DNA of 64,000 bases from Nonomuraea sp. NBC_00507 (lineage in GTDB: Bacteria; Actinomycetota; Actinomycetes; Streptosporangiales; Streptosporangiaceae): NCBI RefSeq assembly GCF_036013525.1, contig NZ_CP107853.1, positions 3,286,001-3,350,000 of the forward strand. Direction: 5' to 3'. A program made the position numbers and the translations under genes. Position 1 is the stretch's first letter. The number at the start of each line of letters is the position of its first letter. The notes under the pieces are model-generated. The model ran no database searches and was not told the DNA's origin. It saw nothing but the letters and a program-made list of their open reading frames with translations. Shown piece after piece: positions 34,556 through 43,376 of this stretch.

Positions 34556-36001
34556 TCAGTCGAAGCCGTTAGGGCAGAGGAAGGTTTTGATCTTGCCCGG
34601 CGCGCTCGCGAGGAGCGTCGGCTGGTTCTCCCGCGAGCAGAAGTAACTGCCGATCGCACCGTCCACGAATCGGGTCGCGTTCCGCTTCGCGATCAGGTCG
34701 ATTCCGCCGACGCTTGGGGAGTCGAGCTCGGCCGCGACCCAGTTGCCCGAGCACATCTTGCGCGCGACCACGGCGTCGTCCGGCAGGCTGCCGCCGTTCA
34801 GCGCGGCGGCCTGCCGGAGTATCGAGTCGTTGGATGCGCACGGTACGCCGGTGGCCGAGCGGGGTGCGCTTGGGCTGGCGCTCGTCTTCTTCGGTGTGGT
34901 GGGCGTCTCCTCGGCCGTCGCCCTCGCGCTGGGCGTCTCCTCGGGGGTCTCGCCCGCTGTCGTCGCCTCGTCCGGGTTCTCGCTCGTGTCCGGCTCCAGG
35001 CTCTCGGCAGGCGAGGACGAGGGAGGGGCGCTCGGGCTCTGAAGTGCTTGCGGCGAGTCACCCCGGTTCACCGCGAACACCGCGCCGACGGCCACGACCG
35101 CCGCCATGACGGCGACGGCCGGCAACAGCGGCACCATCAGGCGCTTGTCGCGTGCCGGCATCTGCATGGGGGTTGTGCCTGCCTTGAGCGCGGTGACCCG
35201 GGCAAGCAACTCGTGCGCGGCGGGCCGGGCCGCCCGATTCTTGGCGAGCGCGCTTCGTACGAGGTCGCGGACCTGGGCGGGGACCCCGGACAGGTCGGGG
35301 TCGACGCTCATGACGCGGTAGGCGAGGACGTCGGGGGCGCCGATGCCGAACGGCGGGCGCCCCGTCGCGGCGTACGCCATCAGCGCGCCCCAGGCGAAGA
35401 CGTCGGCGGCTGCGTCCGCCTGGTCGCCCCGATACTGCTCGGGACTGATCCAGCCGGGCGTCCCGATCAACGCGCCAGTGCCCGTGAGGCCGCTCTCGTC
35501 GAAGGCCCGGGCGATGCCGAAGTCCAGTACCTTCGCGCCGGAGGTGGAGAGGATCACGTTCCCGGGTTTGAGGTCGCGGTGCACGATGCCGGCCCCGTGG
35601 ATGTCGGTCAGCGCCTCGGCGATGTCCACACCGAACGAGAGCAGCTCATGCGGCCGCAGCGGCGCGTTGTCCTGCACGTACGTGCTGAGCGTCGGGCCGG
35701 GGACGAACTCCGTCGCCAGCCAGGGAGGAATCGCGGCGGTGTCGGAGGCCAGCACCGAGACCGTGCAACGTCCACGCACCCGCGACAGCAGATCGACCTC
35801 ACGGACGAAGCGGGCGCGGAAGTGCGGGTCGGCTGATAATCCCGGATGGATCTCCTTGACCGCGACCCGCGTGCCGTCGGCCGCGATTCCCGCGTAGACC
35901 ACCCCCATACCGCCGGCCCCCATCCGGCCCACGATCCGGTAGGGACCGATCGTCTCGCGCTCGTCCACCGTCAGCGGGCCGAAGCCGCCGGGGTCGCTCA
36001 T
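34556..36001 (-). CDS. Receptor-type Ser/Thr protein kinase (PknB-like)
   Basis: A 481-residue transmembrane Hanks-type kinase from ATG 36001 (GGGAG upstream). Glycine loop GRMGAGGMGVVYAG, Lys49 (VAVKEI), catalytic HRDLKPGN (Asp143), DFG at 160-162 and the activation segment ending GTPGWISPEQY. After the kinase (to about residue 275) come a transmembrane helix (MVPLLPAVAVMAAVVAVGAV), a Ser/Pro/Thr/Glu-rich linker (residues 325-400), and an extracellular domain with paired cysteines (GVPCASNDSILRQAAALNGG, MCSGNWVAAELDSP, YFCSRENQ, FLCPNGFD). The extracellular ligand is unknown. No PASTA domains are present. Confidence 0.94.
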   Translation of the reverse strand: MSDPGGFGPLTVDERETIGPYRIVGRMGAGGMGVVYAGIAADGTRVAVKEIHPGLSADPHFRARFVREVDLLSRVRGRCTVSVLASDTAAIPPWLATEFVPGPTLSTYVQDNAPLRPHELLSFGVDIAEALTDIHGAGIVHRDLKPGNVILSTSGAKVLDFGIARAFDESGLTGTGALIGTPGWISPEQYRGDQADAAADVFAWGALMAYAATGRPPFGIGAPDVLAYRVMSVDPDLSGVPAQVRDLVRSALAKNRAARPAAHELLARVTALKAGTTPMQMPARDKRLMVPLLPAVAVMAAVVAVGAVFAVNRGDSPQALQSPSAPPSSSPAESLEPDTSENPDEATTAGETPEETPSARATAEETPTTPKKTSASPSAPRSATGVPCASNDSILRQAAALNGGSLPDDAVVARKMCSGNWVAAELDSPSVGGIDLIAKRNATRFVDGAIGSYFCSRENQPTLLASAPGKIKTFLCPNGFD

Positions 36002-36289
36002 CGGGGCTCCCGATCGCCGGATCATCACAACAGCAACGATCTTATTGACCGGTCCTTCAACGCGCTCGCCCTCGAGACACGGGACGGCCTGCTCGCCATC
36101 AATGCCCGGCCCATCGACGGTCGGCCGGCAATCGGCATCCGACGGCCTGGCCACGTTCCGCTTCACCACCGAAGACCACGGCGAAACGGTGTTGCAGCGG
36201 CGCATTCTCGGCGACGCCTAAGGCCCCCAGGTGTCCATCCTGACCGACACAAAGCTCACAGCAAGGAAGCTGACGACCAGCCGGCAGCG

Positions 36290-36544
36290 ATCGATGCCGC
36301 GAAATCCCGAACCCACGTCATCCTGCTGGTCAACGACCTGCACGTCCGCGTCGTCAACGCCGTGACCAGAGAACTCTTGCGCGAGCTGACCATCGATCCC
36401 ACCCGGGACTACCAACCCCAGACAAACCAGGCGAGCAGGTGGAGGGTGGCGGTGGTGATGACCGCGACGACCACGCTGATCGATCCAATCAGAGCCCACC
36501 GCAGATCACGCTTGCCGTGTTGTCACAGCAACCCTTGGATCTGA
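36290..36544 (+). mobile_element. Integrase-type transposase C-terminal remnant
   Basis: A frame reads HVILLVNDLHVRVVNAVTRE and LLRELTIDPTRDYQPQ, then degenerate sequence to a stop at 36544. The H-V-I-L-L-V-x-D-L-x-V-R-V-V ... L-L-R-E-L-T-x-D-P-T-x-D-Y-Q sequence is the characteristic tail of an integrase-core transposase common in Streptosporangiales; the family name is from memory and uncertain. Another coding-like snippet (SDGLATFRFTTEDHGETVLQ, about 36135-36220) precedes it. The rest of 36002-36644 holds no supported gene. Confidence 0.45.
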
Positions 36545-36644
36545 TGGTGCGTGCCGAATGTAGACCTTCGGCCGAACTGTTTCGGGGCCCCGCGACCGAG
36601 CCGCGGGGCTGCCGGAAGCGGCCCGCGCGGCTCGGGTGGGCGGG

Positions 36645-37370
36645 TCAGCCGAGCTTGAGCAGCAGTTCGGTGAGTTCGGCCGGCATGGTGATCATGCAGT
36701 CGTGGCCCGTCTCCAGTTCCCACACCTGTGCCGGGTTGCCGTTGGGCTGTATCGGTGGGACGGGCCGCCGCTTGATGCCCTCCGGTACGCCGGCGACGCA
36801 GTGAATGTGCGTCCGCGGAATCGTGAGCACGGCCGGGTTGTCCAGCCGGACCGGTTGCCGAAGGCAGAGCACCGGCTGATCCGACAACATCGTCCTCAGC
36901 CACGCCACGTCCGCCGGGTCGGTGACCCCGAACAGGCCCAGGGGCGGCGGCAACTCCGGCATCGGCGGGATCCTCCAGCCGACCTCGGACTCCGCGGCGC
37001 GGTCGATGAGGGCTTGGGTCATGGGCTGCACGTCCACCGCGCTCTCGCCGTCCTCCGGGACCATCGCGTCGAGATAGACCAGATGGGCGATCCGATCCGG
37101 GATCCGGTTGGCGGCGGACGAGATGACCAGCCCGGCGTAGCTATGGCCCACCAGGATCACGTCGGCGAGGTCCTCCTCGCTGATCAGCCTGACGATGTCG
37201 TCGACGTGCGTGTCCAGCCCTACCTCGGGGCCGAGCAGATGCGCCTTGTCGCCGTAGCCGGTCAGCGACGGGGCGGCGACCCGATGCCCGGCCGATGCCA
37301 GCAACGGGACCACCCGCTCCCAGCATTGCCCGCTGTGCCAGGCCCCGTGTACCAACAAATATGTTGACAT
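36645..37370 (-). CDS. Alpha/beta hydrolase
   Basis: A 241-residue alpha/beta hydrolase. YLLVHGAWHSGQCWERVVPL is the oxyanion strand-loop, VILVGHSYAGLVI the nucleophile elbow (Ser in G-H-S-Y-A-G), and LETGHDCMITMP carries the catalytic His. The fold and length match the salicylate/methyl-ester esterase-like group. AAGGAG precedes the ATG. The gene is divergent from an XRE regulator at 37530 with 159 bp between starts; the regulator is its likely controller. The substrate is unknown. Confidence 0.9.
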   Translation of the reverse strand: MSTYLLVHGAWHSGQCWERVVPLLASAGHRVAAPSLTGYGDKAHLLGPEVGLDTHVDDIVRLISEEDLADVILVGHSYAGLVISSAANRIPDRIAHLVYLDAMVPEDGESAVDVQPMTQALIDRAAESEVGWRIPPMPELPPPLGLFGVTDPADVAWLRTMLSDQPVLCLRQPVRLDNPAVLTIPRTHIHCVAGVPEGIKRRPVPPIQPNGNPAQVWELETGHDCMITMPAELTELLLKLG

Positions 37371-37529
37371 GGTGTAGCTCCTTGCTCACGAGGGACCATC
37401 GGCCGATTTCGCCGGCGTTCGTCCCGAAAGCGAGGTTTCCGCTCACGCGCTGACGGAGCCAGAGCCCCCGCGATCCTGGGGGTGACAGGACCCAGGCACG
37501 CACGAAGGTGCCCGAATTACAGTGGGGAC

Positions 37530-38351
37530 ATGAGCGACGAATTCAACCTTCTGGGCGATTACGTACGCGCCCGCCGGGAGCTCGTCACTCCTCAACAGGC
37601 CGGCATCCCCTCCGTGGGCGTACGGCGCGTGCCAGGCCTGCGCCGGGAGGAGGTCGCGATGCTCGCCGGCATCAGCGCCGACTACTACCTGCGCCTGGAG
37701 CAGGGCCGCGACCGCAATCCCTCCGAGCAGGTCCTGGAGTCCCTCGCCCGCGTGCTGCTGCTCGACGACGACGCCACGGCGTACCTGCTACGCCTCGGGG
37801 CGGGAAAACCCCGGCGACGAAGGCGGCGGCCCCGGAAGGAGACCGTCCCTCCGGGCGTCGCCAAGCTCATCGTCACGCTGCCGCTCCCCGCGTACGTGGA
37901 GGGCCGCTACTTCGACGTCCTCGCCGCCAACGCGCTGGCGACCGCTCTGTCGCCGCGACTCGTGGCGGGCGGCAACCGCCTGCGGGACGTGTTCCTCGAC
38001 CCCGCCGAGCAGGCCCTCTACCCGGACTGGGAGGACGCCGCCCAGGGCATGGTCGCCGGCTTCCGCGAGTCCGTCGGCACCGACACGGACGACCCCCGAT
38101 TCATCGAACTCGTTGGCGAGCTCTCCCTCGCCAGCCCCCGCTTCAGCAGGCTCTGGGCCCGCCACGACGTGAACACGTGCGAAGGCACACCCAAGCACAT
38201 CGACCACCCCCAGGTCGGTGGCCTGTGGCTGAACCGGGAGAGACTGGGCGTCAGCGGCGCGACAGGCCAGACGCTCGTCGTCCTCCACCCGGACCCCGGC
38301 ACCGACAGTGCCGACAAGCTGGCGCTCCTCGCGTCCGTCATGCGGACATGA
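37530..38351 (+). CDS. XRE-family regulator with MmyB-like ligand-binding domain
   Basis: A 273-residue regulator from ATG 37530. The helix-turn-helix is RRVPGLRREEVAMLAGISAD, YYLRLEQGRDRNPSEQVLES; the C-terminal domain (residues 95-270) contains VAKLIVTLPLPAYVEGRYFD, VLAANALATALSPR and FSRLWARHDV, the hallmark of MmyB-type proteins. A Lys/Arg run at residues 90-98 (PRRRRRRPRKE) links the two. Such regulators usually sit divergent from one oxidoreductase or hydrolase gene, as here with 36645-37370. Confidence 0.93.
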   Translation: MSDEFNLLGDYVRARRELVTPQQAGIPSVGVRRVPGLRREEVAMLAGISADYYLRLEQGRDRNPSEQVLESLARVLLLDDDATAYLLRLGAGKPRRRRRRPRKETVPPGVAKLIVTLPLPAYVEGRYFDVLAANALATALSPRLVAGGNRLRDVFLDPAEQALYPDWEDAAQGMVAGFRESVGTDTDDPRFIELVGELSLASPRFSRLWARHDVNTCEGTPKHIDHPQVGGLWLNRERLGVSGATGQTLVVLHPDPGTDSADKLALLASVMRT

Positions 38352-38645
38352 CCCCGCCCATGTTCAGCCACTCGGCCGGGTGCCCAGCCCGAGGAGATCG
38401 CAGAGGTGCTCTGCTTCCTGCGTTATCAACGCCGCGGCTGCGACCATCGCGAGGTGGTGTTGTCGCTTGTCCACCGCCGCCGGCTGGCGGAGGAGTCCCT
38501 GGTCACCCTGGCGACCGATGAGCGGCGTCCCAGGCGGAACGAGTGCCTACGCGGCCCGGCTTACGAGCGGTACGCCGCGCTACCGCGTACTCGTTCTTGA
38601 TCGTTGGCCGGTTCGACCCGGTGCGCTGCTGCAGGGGCGGCTGGG

Positions 38646-39143
38646 TCAGCGGCCGGTCGAGCCGTCGATCAGTTCACGGAGAATGTCGGCGTGCCCGGCG
38701 TGGCGGCCGGTCTCCTCGATCATGTGGGCCAGCGTCCAGCGCATCGAGGGTGGGCGGCCGGCGGGGGAGGGGCGGGCCACCGGCGCCGTCAGGTCGGTAC
38801 AGGCGTCGATGACCGCGTTCGCCCGGTCGACGGCATCGCGGTAGTCGGCCAGGACAGAGGTGACGGTCTCCTCGGGTCGCGGCTGGAATGTGCCCGGCCA
38901 GTCGGCCACCTCCTCGCCGAGGAAGTAATACCGCTCGACGTGCGCGAGATGGCGGACCAGTCCCAGCAGCGACGTGCCCGAGGGGACACCAGGGGTACGG
39001 ACCTGCGGTTCCGGGATGTCCTGGGCCTTGGCGGCCACCGCGGTGCGCAGGTGGTCGAGGAAGCCGCGCAGTACGTCCTTCTCGCCGGGGCCGGTGCGCG
39101 GGGGTGGGGTGTCTCGTCGGCGGCGGGTGCGTGGGGAGGTCAT
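38646..39143 (-). CDS. DinB-superfamily (DUF664) protein
   Basis: A 165-residue protein. LLGLVRHLAHVERYYFLGEE and MRWTLAHMIEETGRHAGHAD carry the three metal-binding His residues of the DinB fold (LAHVE, HMIEETGRHAGH). The N-terminus is basic and disordered. AAAGGA precedes the ATG at 39143, 25 bp beyond the stop of the methyltransferase gene, so the two form an operon. A thiol-dependent transferase role is possible but unproven. Confidence 0.88.
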   Translation of the reverse strand: MTSPRTRRRRDTPPPRTGPGEKDVLRGFLDHLRTAVAAKAQDIPEPQVRTPGVPSGTSLLGLVRHLAHVERYYFLGEEVADWPGTFQPRPEETVTSVLADYRDAVDRANAVIDACTDLTAPVARPSPAGRPPSMRWTLAHMIEETGRHAGHADILRELIDGSTGR

Positions 39144-39168
39144 GGTGGTCCTTTGATGGGTGGTGGGG

Positions 39169-39807
39169 TCAGCCGGTCCGGCGGATCAGCAGGACGTGAT
39201 CGACGACCTCGGCGGTGCGCCCACCAGGTCCGGTGGTCACCCGGCGGGGCGCGTCCGCACGCTCGACGCTCCAGCGTTCGGGGTCGAGGTCGAGGCCCGC
39301 CGCGATCTCCATCGGGGGCGGAAAGCGGGTGTCCGGGTCCTGGTTCCATGACCAGGGTGCAACGGAGCCGTGGTCGACGACCAGCAGTCGCCCGCCGGGA
39401 GACAGCGCGTGTGCGGCGGTCCGCAGGACGCGCTCGCGCGGCAGGTCGAAGGAAGTGTGCAGGTAGTGCGCGGACACGAGGTCGAACCGGCCGGCGGGAA
39501 AGCTCTGCGCCAGGTCGTGGCGCTCCGCGGTGATGTGCGCGTCGAGCCCGAGGGAGTGTGCGCGGTCGGCCAGCCGGGCGATCGCGACGGCGGAGATGTC
39601 GATGGCCGTGACCCGCCACCCGCGGCGGGCGAGCCACAGGGCATCACCGCCGGCCCCGCAGCCCAGGTCGAGAGCCTCGCCCGGGGTCAGGTCGGCGGTG
39701 ATCTCCGCAAGCCGGGTGTTCGCCTGGGGGTCGATGGGCGGAGTGTGTCGCCGGTAATGGTCATCCCAGAAGTGGGCGGATTCGTCGCGACGGTCGGTGG
39801 TGGACAT
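39169..39807 (-). CDS. SAM-dependent methyltransferase (class I)
   Basis: A 212-residue methyltransferase from ATG 39807. Motif I is ALDLGCGAGGDALWLARRGW, motif II VTAIDISAVAIARLADRA, and motif post-II RFDLVSAHYLHTSFDLPRER. LSPGGRLLVVDHG is motif III/IV. The overall form is similar to thiopurine/tellurite-resistance-type small-molecule methyltransferases. It leads a two-gene operon with the DinB gene and is divergent from an XRE-cupin regulator at 39905 with a 97-bp gap. Confidence 0.9.
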   Translation of the reverse strand: MSTTDRRDESAHFWDDHYRRHTPPIDPQANTRLAEITADLTPGEALDLGCGAGGDALWLARRGWRVTAIDISAVAIARLADRAHSLGLDAHITAERHDLAQSFPAGRFDLVSAHYLHTSFDLPRERVLRTAAHALSPGGRLLVVDHGSVAPWSWNQDPDTRFPPPMEIAAGLDLDPERWSVERADAPRRVTTGPGGRTAEVVDHVLLIRRTG

Positions 39808-39904
39808 GGATTCGGGGTGCTCCTCGTGATGTGCCGGGTAGGGCCAGCGTTGCCCCAATCGCGGGAACTGGCATCCTTTCCTGCGGTTCCGGCAAGATGA
39901 CGGG

Positions 39905-40483
39905 GTGAGCGATGACCTCGAGGACGTGCTGCACGCGGTCGGGCCTCGGCTACGGGCCCTGCGCCGGAACCGCGGAATGACGCTGGCCGACCTCGCTGTG
40001 ACGACCGGGGTGTCGGAGAGCACGCTGTCCCGGCTGGAGAGCGGGCAGCGGCGGGCCAGCCTGGAGTTGCTGCTGCCGCTGGCCCGCGCATACGACGTCC
40101 CGCTGGACGATCTCGTCGGCGCTCCCCGCACCGGCGATCCGCGGATCCATCTGGCTCCGATCCACCGGTTCGGCATGACGTTTGTGCCGCTGTCTCGACG
40201 GGCGGGTGGTGTGCAGGCCTACAAGATGATCATTCCGGGCAGGGAAGGGCACGTCGAGCCGGACCGGAAGACCCACGATGGCTTCGAATGGCTCTACGTT
40301 CTTAATGGACATCTGCGGTTGGTGCTCGGGGAGCGCGACCTCGTGCTCCCGCCAGGCGAGGCGGCCGAATTCGACACCACGCTCCCGCACTGGCTCGGCA
40401 GCGCCGACGGCCGCGCCGTCGAACTGCTCATCCTGTTCGGGCAGCAGGGACAGCGATCACACCTTCGGGTTCGAACGAGCTGA
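39905..40483 (+). CDS. XRE-family regulator with cupin domain
   Basis: A 192-residue protein from GTG 39905. The N-terminal helix-turn-helix (LRALRRNRGMTLADLAVTTG, VSESTLSRLESGQRRASLEL) is followed by a cupin_2 sensor domain (residues 115-185: HVEPDRKTHDGFEWLYVLNG, LRLVLGERDLVLPPGEAAEF). This arrangement is common in regulators of amino-acid or polyamine metabolism. It is divergent from the methyltransferase-DinB operon, its likely target. There is little leader sequence and a GGG directly before the GTG. Confidence 0.92.
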   Translation: MSDDLEDVLHAVGPRLRALRRNRGMTLADLAVTTGVSESTLSRLESGQRRASLELLLPLARAYDVPLDDLVGAPRTGDPRIHLAPIHRFGMTFVPLSRRAGGVQAYKMIIPGREGHVEPDRKTHDGFEWLYVLNGHLRLVLGERDLVLPPGEAAEFDTTLPHWLGSADGRAVELLILFGQQGQRSHLRVRTS

Positions 40484-40847
40484 TCGGCCGCCGTACCGTC
40501 AAATCCACCGACATCGGCTCGCCCCGGACCCGAGCCGACCACCGACCTTCACTGCCGCAGGAGGGCAGACCTCGGCCTGACAACCGGATAGGCGGGAAGG
40601 CGGACGCTCAAGGACGCAGCGCAGCGACGGTCGAGCTGCTCGTGCACCGCGATGCCGGTTTTCCCTCACTCGAATGATCCGCGGCTCGGCTCGTCAAAGT
40701 CTGCGGACCCTTCACCCCGCCTGCCGTCAGGGCAATCGAACGCGCTTTTCCGGCAAGGTCATGAATGTGGCGAGGGCCAGGTGGATTGTACGGTGGGTGG
40801 CCGGTGTCGCCGGCCCGCGGCGACGACGCGTCACTGGAGAATGAGAG
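40484..40847. other. About 360 bp without a supported gene
   Basis: Frames here lack recognisable motifs. The stretch lies between the XRE-cupin gene and an SRPBCC fragment. Confidence 0.4.
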
Positions 40848-40991
40848 ATGCCGGGATTCGAGGTCAATGCACATTCCGCTGCAAGGGCTCACGTCGTTTT
40901 CACGCTGCTCGCCACGGGCGCGACCTGGCCGACCTGGTCACCGATCGACACGGCCGAAATTCTGAATGATGAGGGAGACGCTGAAGGTTGA
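40848..40991 (+). pseudogene. SRPBCC/START-fold N-terminal fragment
   Basis: From ATG 40848 (CTGGAG upstream) the 47-codon frame reads MPGFEVNAHSAARAHVVFTL, LATGATWPTWSPI and DTAEILNDEGDAEG before TGA. M-P-x-F-E-V-x-x-x-S-A-A-x-x-x-V-F-x-L-L-A-x-G-A-T-W-P-x-W-S-P-I is the first strand-helix unit of SRPBCC ligand-binding proteins, which normally have about 140 residues. The rest is deleted. A perfect hairpin at 40999-41028 follows directly. Confidence 0.65.
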
Positions 40992-40998
40992 GACCGGT

Positions 40999-41028
40999 CA
41001 CCGACAGCGCACGCTCTGGCTGTCGGTG
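40999..41028. terminator. Perfect 10-bp stem-loop after the SRPBCC fragment
   Basis: CACCGACAGC and its complement GCTGTCGGTG flank a 10-base loop, starting 8 bp after the stop at 40991. It may be the original terminator of the gene, in which case the deletion removed coding sequence between the fragment and its terminator. Confidence 0.55.
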
Positions 41029-41386
41029 ATGCGGAGTGTTGCGGTGCTGATCTGCACTGTTAAAGCCAATACACACATCTCCAGACCAGGCGCGCGGTCG
41101 GAGGGAAGTCATGTCCTCGCCTGGTCATATTGGCGCCGTGCCGTTGCAGGAGCAAGCGCCGGACCGCCGACAAGCATGCCAGCGGCCAGGCTTGCCAGGT
41201 CAGCGGCAGGAGAGTGTAGTCCGGGGCTATGTGTCGCGGGATGGGAAGGCCGGCGCGGCCAGGCCGCCGCCTCCGTTTGGCAGTCGGCGGTACCCCTGAT
41301 GCACCTTTACTCGGCTGGCGCTCGAGCGTCCGGTTCGTACCATTGCCTGGCGCCCGTCCAAAGCCTCCACCAGGGCGTGGGGCGAT
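41029..41386. other. About 360 bp without a supported gene
   Basis: No motif-bearing frame or structural RNA was found. The stretch lies downstream of the lipoprotein gene that ends at 41387. Confidence 0.4.
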
Positions 41387-41788
41387 TCAGGGCTGTGCCA
41401 GGCACGTGGCGCCGGCGATTCCCACGGAGAGTTCCTTGCCGGATCTGCTCTGCACGCTGATGGAGTTGGTGTCGCCGGAGTAGGCCACCTCGGCTGCTGC
41501 GTCGCAGATCTTCTTGGCGGTGTTTGACTCCTCGTCGCCAAGGGTGGTCTCGATCGAGACCAGCGTGCACTGGCCCTGCATGGTGACCGAGCGGATGTCG
41601 GGCTGCTGCGCGTGCTGCTTGACCTTGTCGGCGGTGTCGCCGCAGGAGTCCTGGGCGGGTGCCGAGGTTGCGCTCTGGCCGTCCCCGGGTGGTGGGCTCG
41701 GCGAGGACGGGCCGGCTCCGGCCTGGCCGCAGCCGGAGGAGATGAGCAGAGCGATGGCCAGCAGGGCGGTCCTGGAGATCATGGCCAT
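41387..41788 (-). CDS. Small lipoprotein of unknown function
   Basis: A 133-residue lipoprotein starting MAMISRTALLAIALLISSGC. The lipobox LISSGC places the lipidated cysteine at residue 20. A Ser/Pro-rich linker (residues 24-45) leads to a compact domain with three further cysteines (DSCGDTADKVKQHAQQ, GQCTLVSIETTL, KKICDAAAEVAY, ATCLAQP) and a pattern of alternating strands. The ATG overlaps the stop of the upstream gene in TGATG, so translation is coupled. Unknown function; it probably acts with its LGFP-like partner at the envelope. Confidence 0.82.
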   Translation of the reverse strand: MAMISRTALLAIALLISSGCGQAGAGPSSPSPPPGDGQSATSAPAQDSCGDTADKVKQHAQQPDIRSVTMQGQCTLVSIETTLGDEESNTAKKICDAAAEVAYSGDTNSISVQSRSGKELSVGIAGATCLAQP

Positions 41789-42405
41789 CAGGCGGTCACC
41801 GAGAGGGTCCAGCCCTGTTTGCAGCTGGAGCTGAAGGTTCCGTTGTCGCAGCCTTCGACGATGAAGCGGTAGCCGCTGGTGGTCATCACGCGGACCCGCA
41901 TCCGGCCGCTGGTGCCTCCGCCGATGTCTCGCTGTGTTCCGGCTCTGTCCGCGGCGCTGGTCCAGCGGACGAGGAAGCGGTCGTAGGAGCGGGGGGCGGT
42001 CGTGCGCCAGTCGACGTAGGCGTATCCGCCGATCGACCAGGCCGACACCACCAGCTTGGGCCCTTGCCGGGGTGACCAGACCATCTGCCCGCGCAGGAAG
42101 TTCTGTCGGCGTCCGGCCCAGACGCCGTCCAGGTAGACGTCCACCTCGGAGGTGCGCGGGCAGCCCAGCGCGCTGTTCTCGCCGCCGAGTTCGCTCCACC
42201 GCGCGCCGATCAGGCCATAGGGCTGGATGCGGCAGGCGCTTGTGGCGGCCGCCCGGGCGGTCGCCGTTGCGGTCGCCTTTGCGGTGCCGGCATGGGCCGG
42301 GAGCCCGGCGCCCAGCGTCGCGGCCAGCGCGAGAGAGGTGCCGACCGAAAGCGCGCGACATAAGGCCATTGCTGTGGAGGTACGGCTGCTGCCAACACTT
42401 GCCAT
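41788..42405 (-). CDS. Secreted LGFP-repeat-like protein
   Basis: A 205-residue exported protein from ATG 42405. Residues 1-45 form a signal peptide (ALCRALSVGTSLALAATLGA, then GLPAHAG). The mature part begins with an LGFP-type unit, YGLIGARWSELGGENSALGC, PRTSEVDVYLDGV, RRQNFLRGQMVWSPRQGPKL, as in cell-wall-binding repeats of mycolyltransferases. The C-terminal half (SYDRFLVRWTSAADRAGTQR, RVMTTSGYRFIVEGCDNGTF) is a beta-rich domain with a Cys pair. Only one LGFP unit is present. Its stop overlaps the lipoprotein start in TGATG. Confidence 0.82.
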   Translation of the reverse strand: MASVGSSRTSTAMALCRALSVGTSLALAATLGAGLPAHAGTAKATATATARAAATSACRIQPYGLIGARWSELGGENSALGCPRTSEVDVYLDGVWAGRRQNFLRGQMVWSPRQGPKLVVSAWSIGGYAYVDWRTTAPRSYDRFLVRWTSAADRAGTQRDIGGGTSGRMRVRVMTTSGYRFIVEGCDNGTFSSSCKQGWTLSVTA

Positions 42406-42512
42406 GATGCGATCGTCTCGATTCTGGTGGTGTGGTGAGGTCTCTTCAGGGCGCGCCGAGCGCGCGGCACCTCGTGACCGTCCGCCGGAGCGCGCTGTCC
42501 GGCCGTCCGCGA

Positions 42513-43376
42513 TCATGGTGCGGCCACGGCGGTGACCAGCCAAACCCCGGCAGGGAACCGGTAGCCGACGCCGGCCTCGCGGAACCGTTCGAACAGCCGG
42601 GCGGCCCCCGCGCGTGCCGCGGCCCGGCCCGGTGGCGCGCTGGCGCGGTAGGCCGCGCCAGCCGGGCCCATCTCGATGAGCCACTCCGCCACCACTTCGC
42701 CTTCGTCGGGGGCGTTCAGGGTGACGTCGTGTGGCTGGACCGTGATGGCGTCGAAGCCGGCGGCGGTCAGGATGCGCTTCACCCTGTCCGGATCGGCGAA
42801 CGCGAACGGGCCCGGCTCATCGCCCATCGGCAGCGGCGGCAGCGGCCCGACATGAGGCGCGGCGCCGAGCGTGGCCGCGGCCAGCCACGAATTGGCTCCC
42901 CCGTCACGGAACACGGTCGCGGCCAGGCGGCCTCCCCGGCGTAGCGAACGCCGAATCGTCGTGCACCCCGCAACCGGGTCGGCCAGCAACATCAGCGCCA
43001 TGCGCGAGAACACCGCGTCGAACGGCGCGCCCGTCACGGCCTCGACCGTCTCGATGTCCGCCGTGACGAACCGCAGGCCGGGATGACGTTCGCGCGGGAA
43101 CCGCTGCCTGGCGGCGGCCAGCATCGGCTCGGCCAGATCCACCCCGACCGCTCCACCGCCCGGCCCGGCCGCCGCCGCCAACTCTGCCGTGGTGCCGCCA
43201 CAGCCGCAGCCCACGTCGAGGATCCGCTCGCCGGGCTTCGGCCGCAGCCAGTCCATTGCCGCCGCGCCCAAGGGCCGGCCGGACTCGTCCTGTCGGTCGG
43301 CATGACGGATCCAACCGGGCGCGGCCTGTGTCCAGAACGCGTGGTTGCGGGCCCGCAGGGTGTCGGTGTCGGGCAT
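42513..43376 (-). CDS. SAM-dependent methyltransferase
   Basis: A 287-residue class I methyltransferase. Motif I is RILDVGCGCGGTTAELAAAA, then GAVGVDLAEPMLAAARQRF and GAPFDAVFSRMALMLLADPV, with LRRGGRLAATVFRDGGANSW following. It resembles the UbiE/SAM-methyltransferase group acting on small molecules. The ATG at 43376 overlaps the stop of the ABM-type monooxygenase gene (TGATG). The pair is divergent from a TetR regulator and presumably repressed by it through the operator at 43687-43705. Confidence 0.92.
   Translation of the reverse strand: MPDTDTLRARNHAFWTQAAPGWIRHADRQDESGRPLGAAAMDWLRPKPGERILDVGCGCGGTTAELAAAAGPGGGAVGVDLAEPMLAAARQRFPRERHPGLRFVTADIETVEAVTGAPFDAVFSRMALMLLADPVAGCTTIRRSLRRGGRLAATVFRDGGANSWLAAATLGAAPHVGPLPPLPMGDEPGPFAFADPDRVKRILTAAGFDAITVQPHDVTLNAPDEGEVVAEWLIEMGPAGAAYRASAPPGRAAARAGAARLFERFREAGVGYRFPAGVWLVTAVAAP

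Noticed and set aside
38385..38430. QPEEIAEVLCFL, similar to the end of short-chain dehydrogenases
   Set aside because: Only about 12 residues match, too short to support even a remnant.
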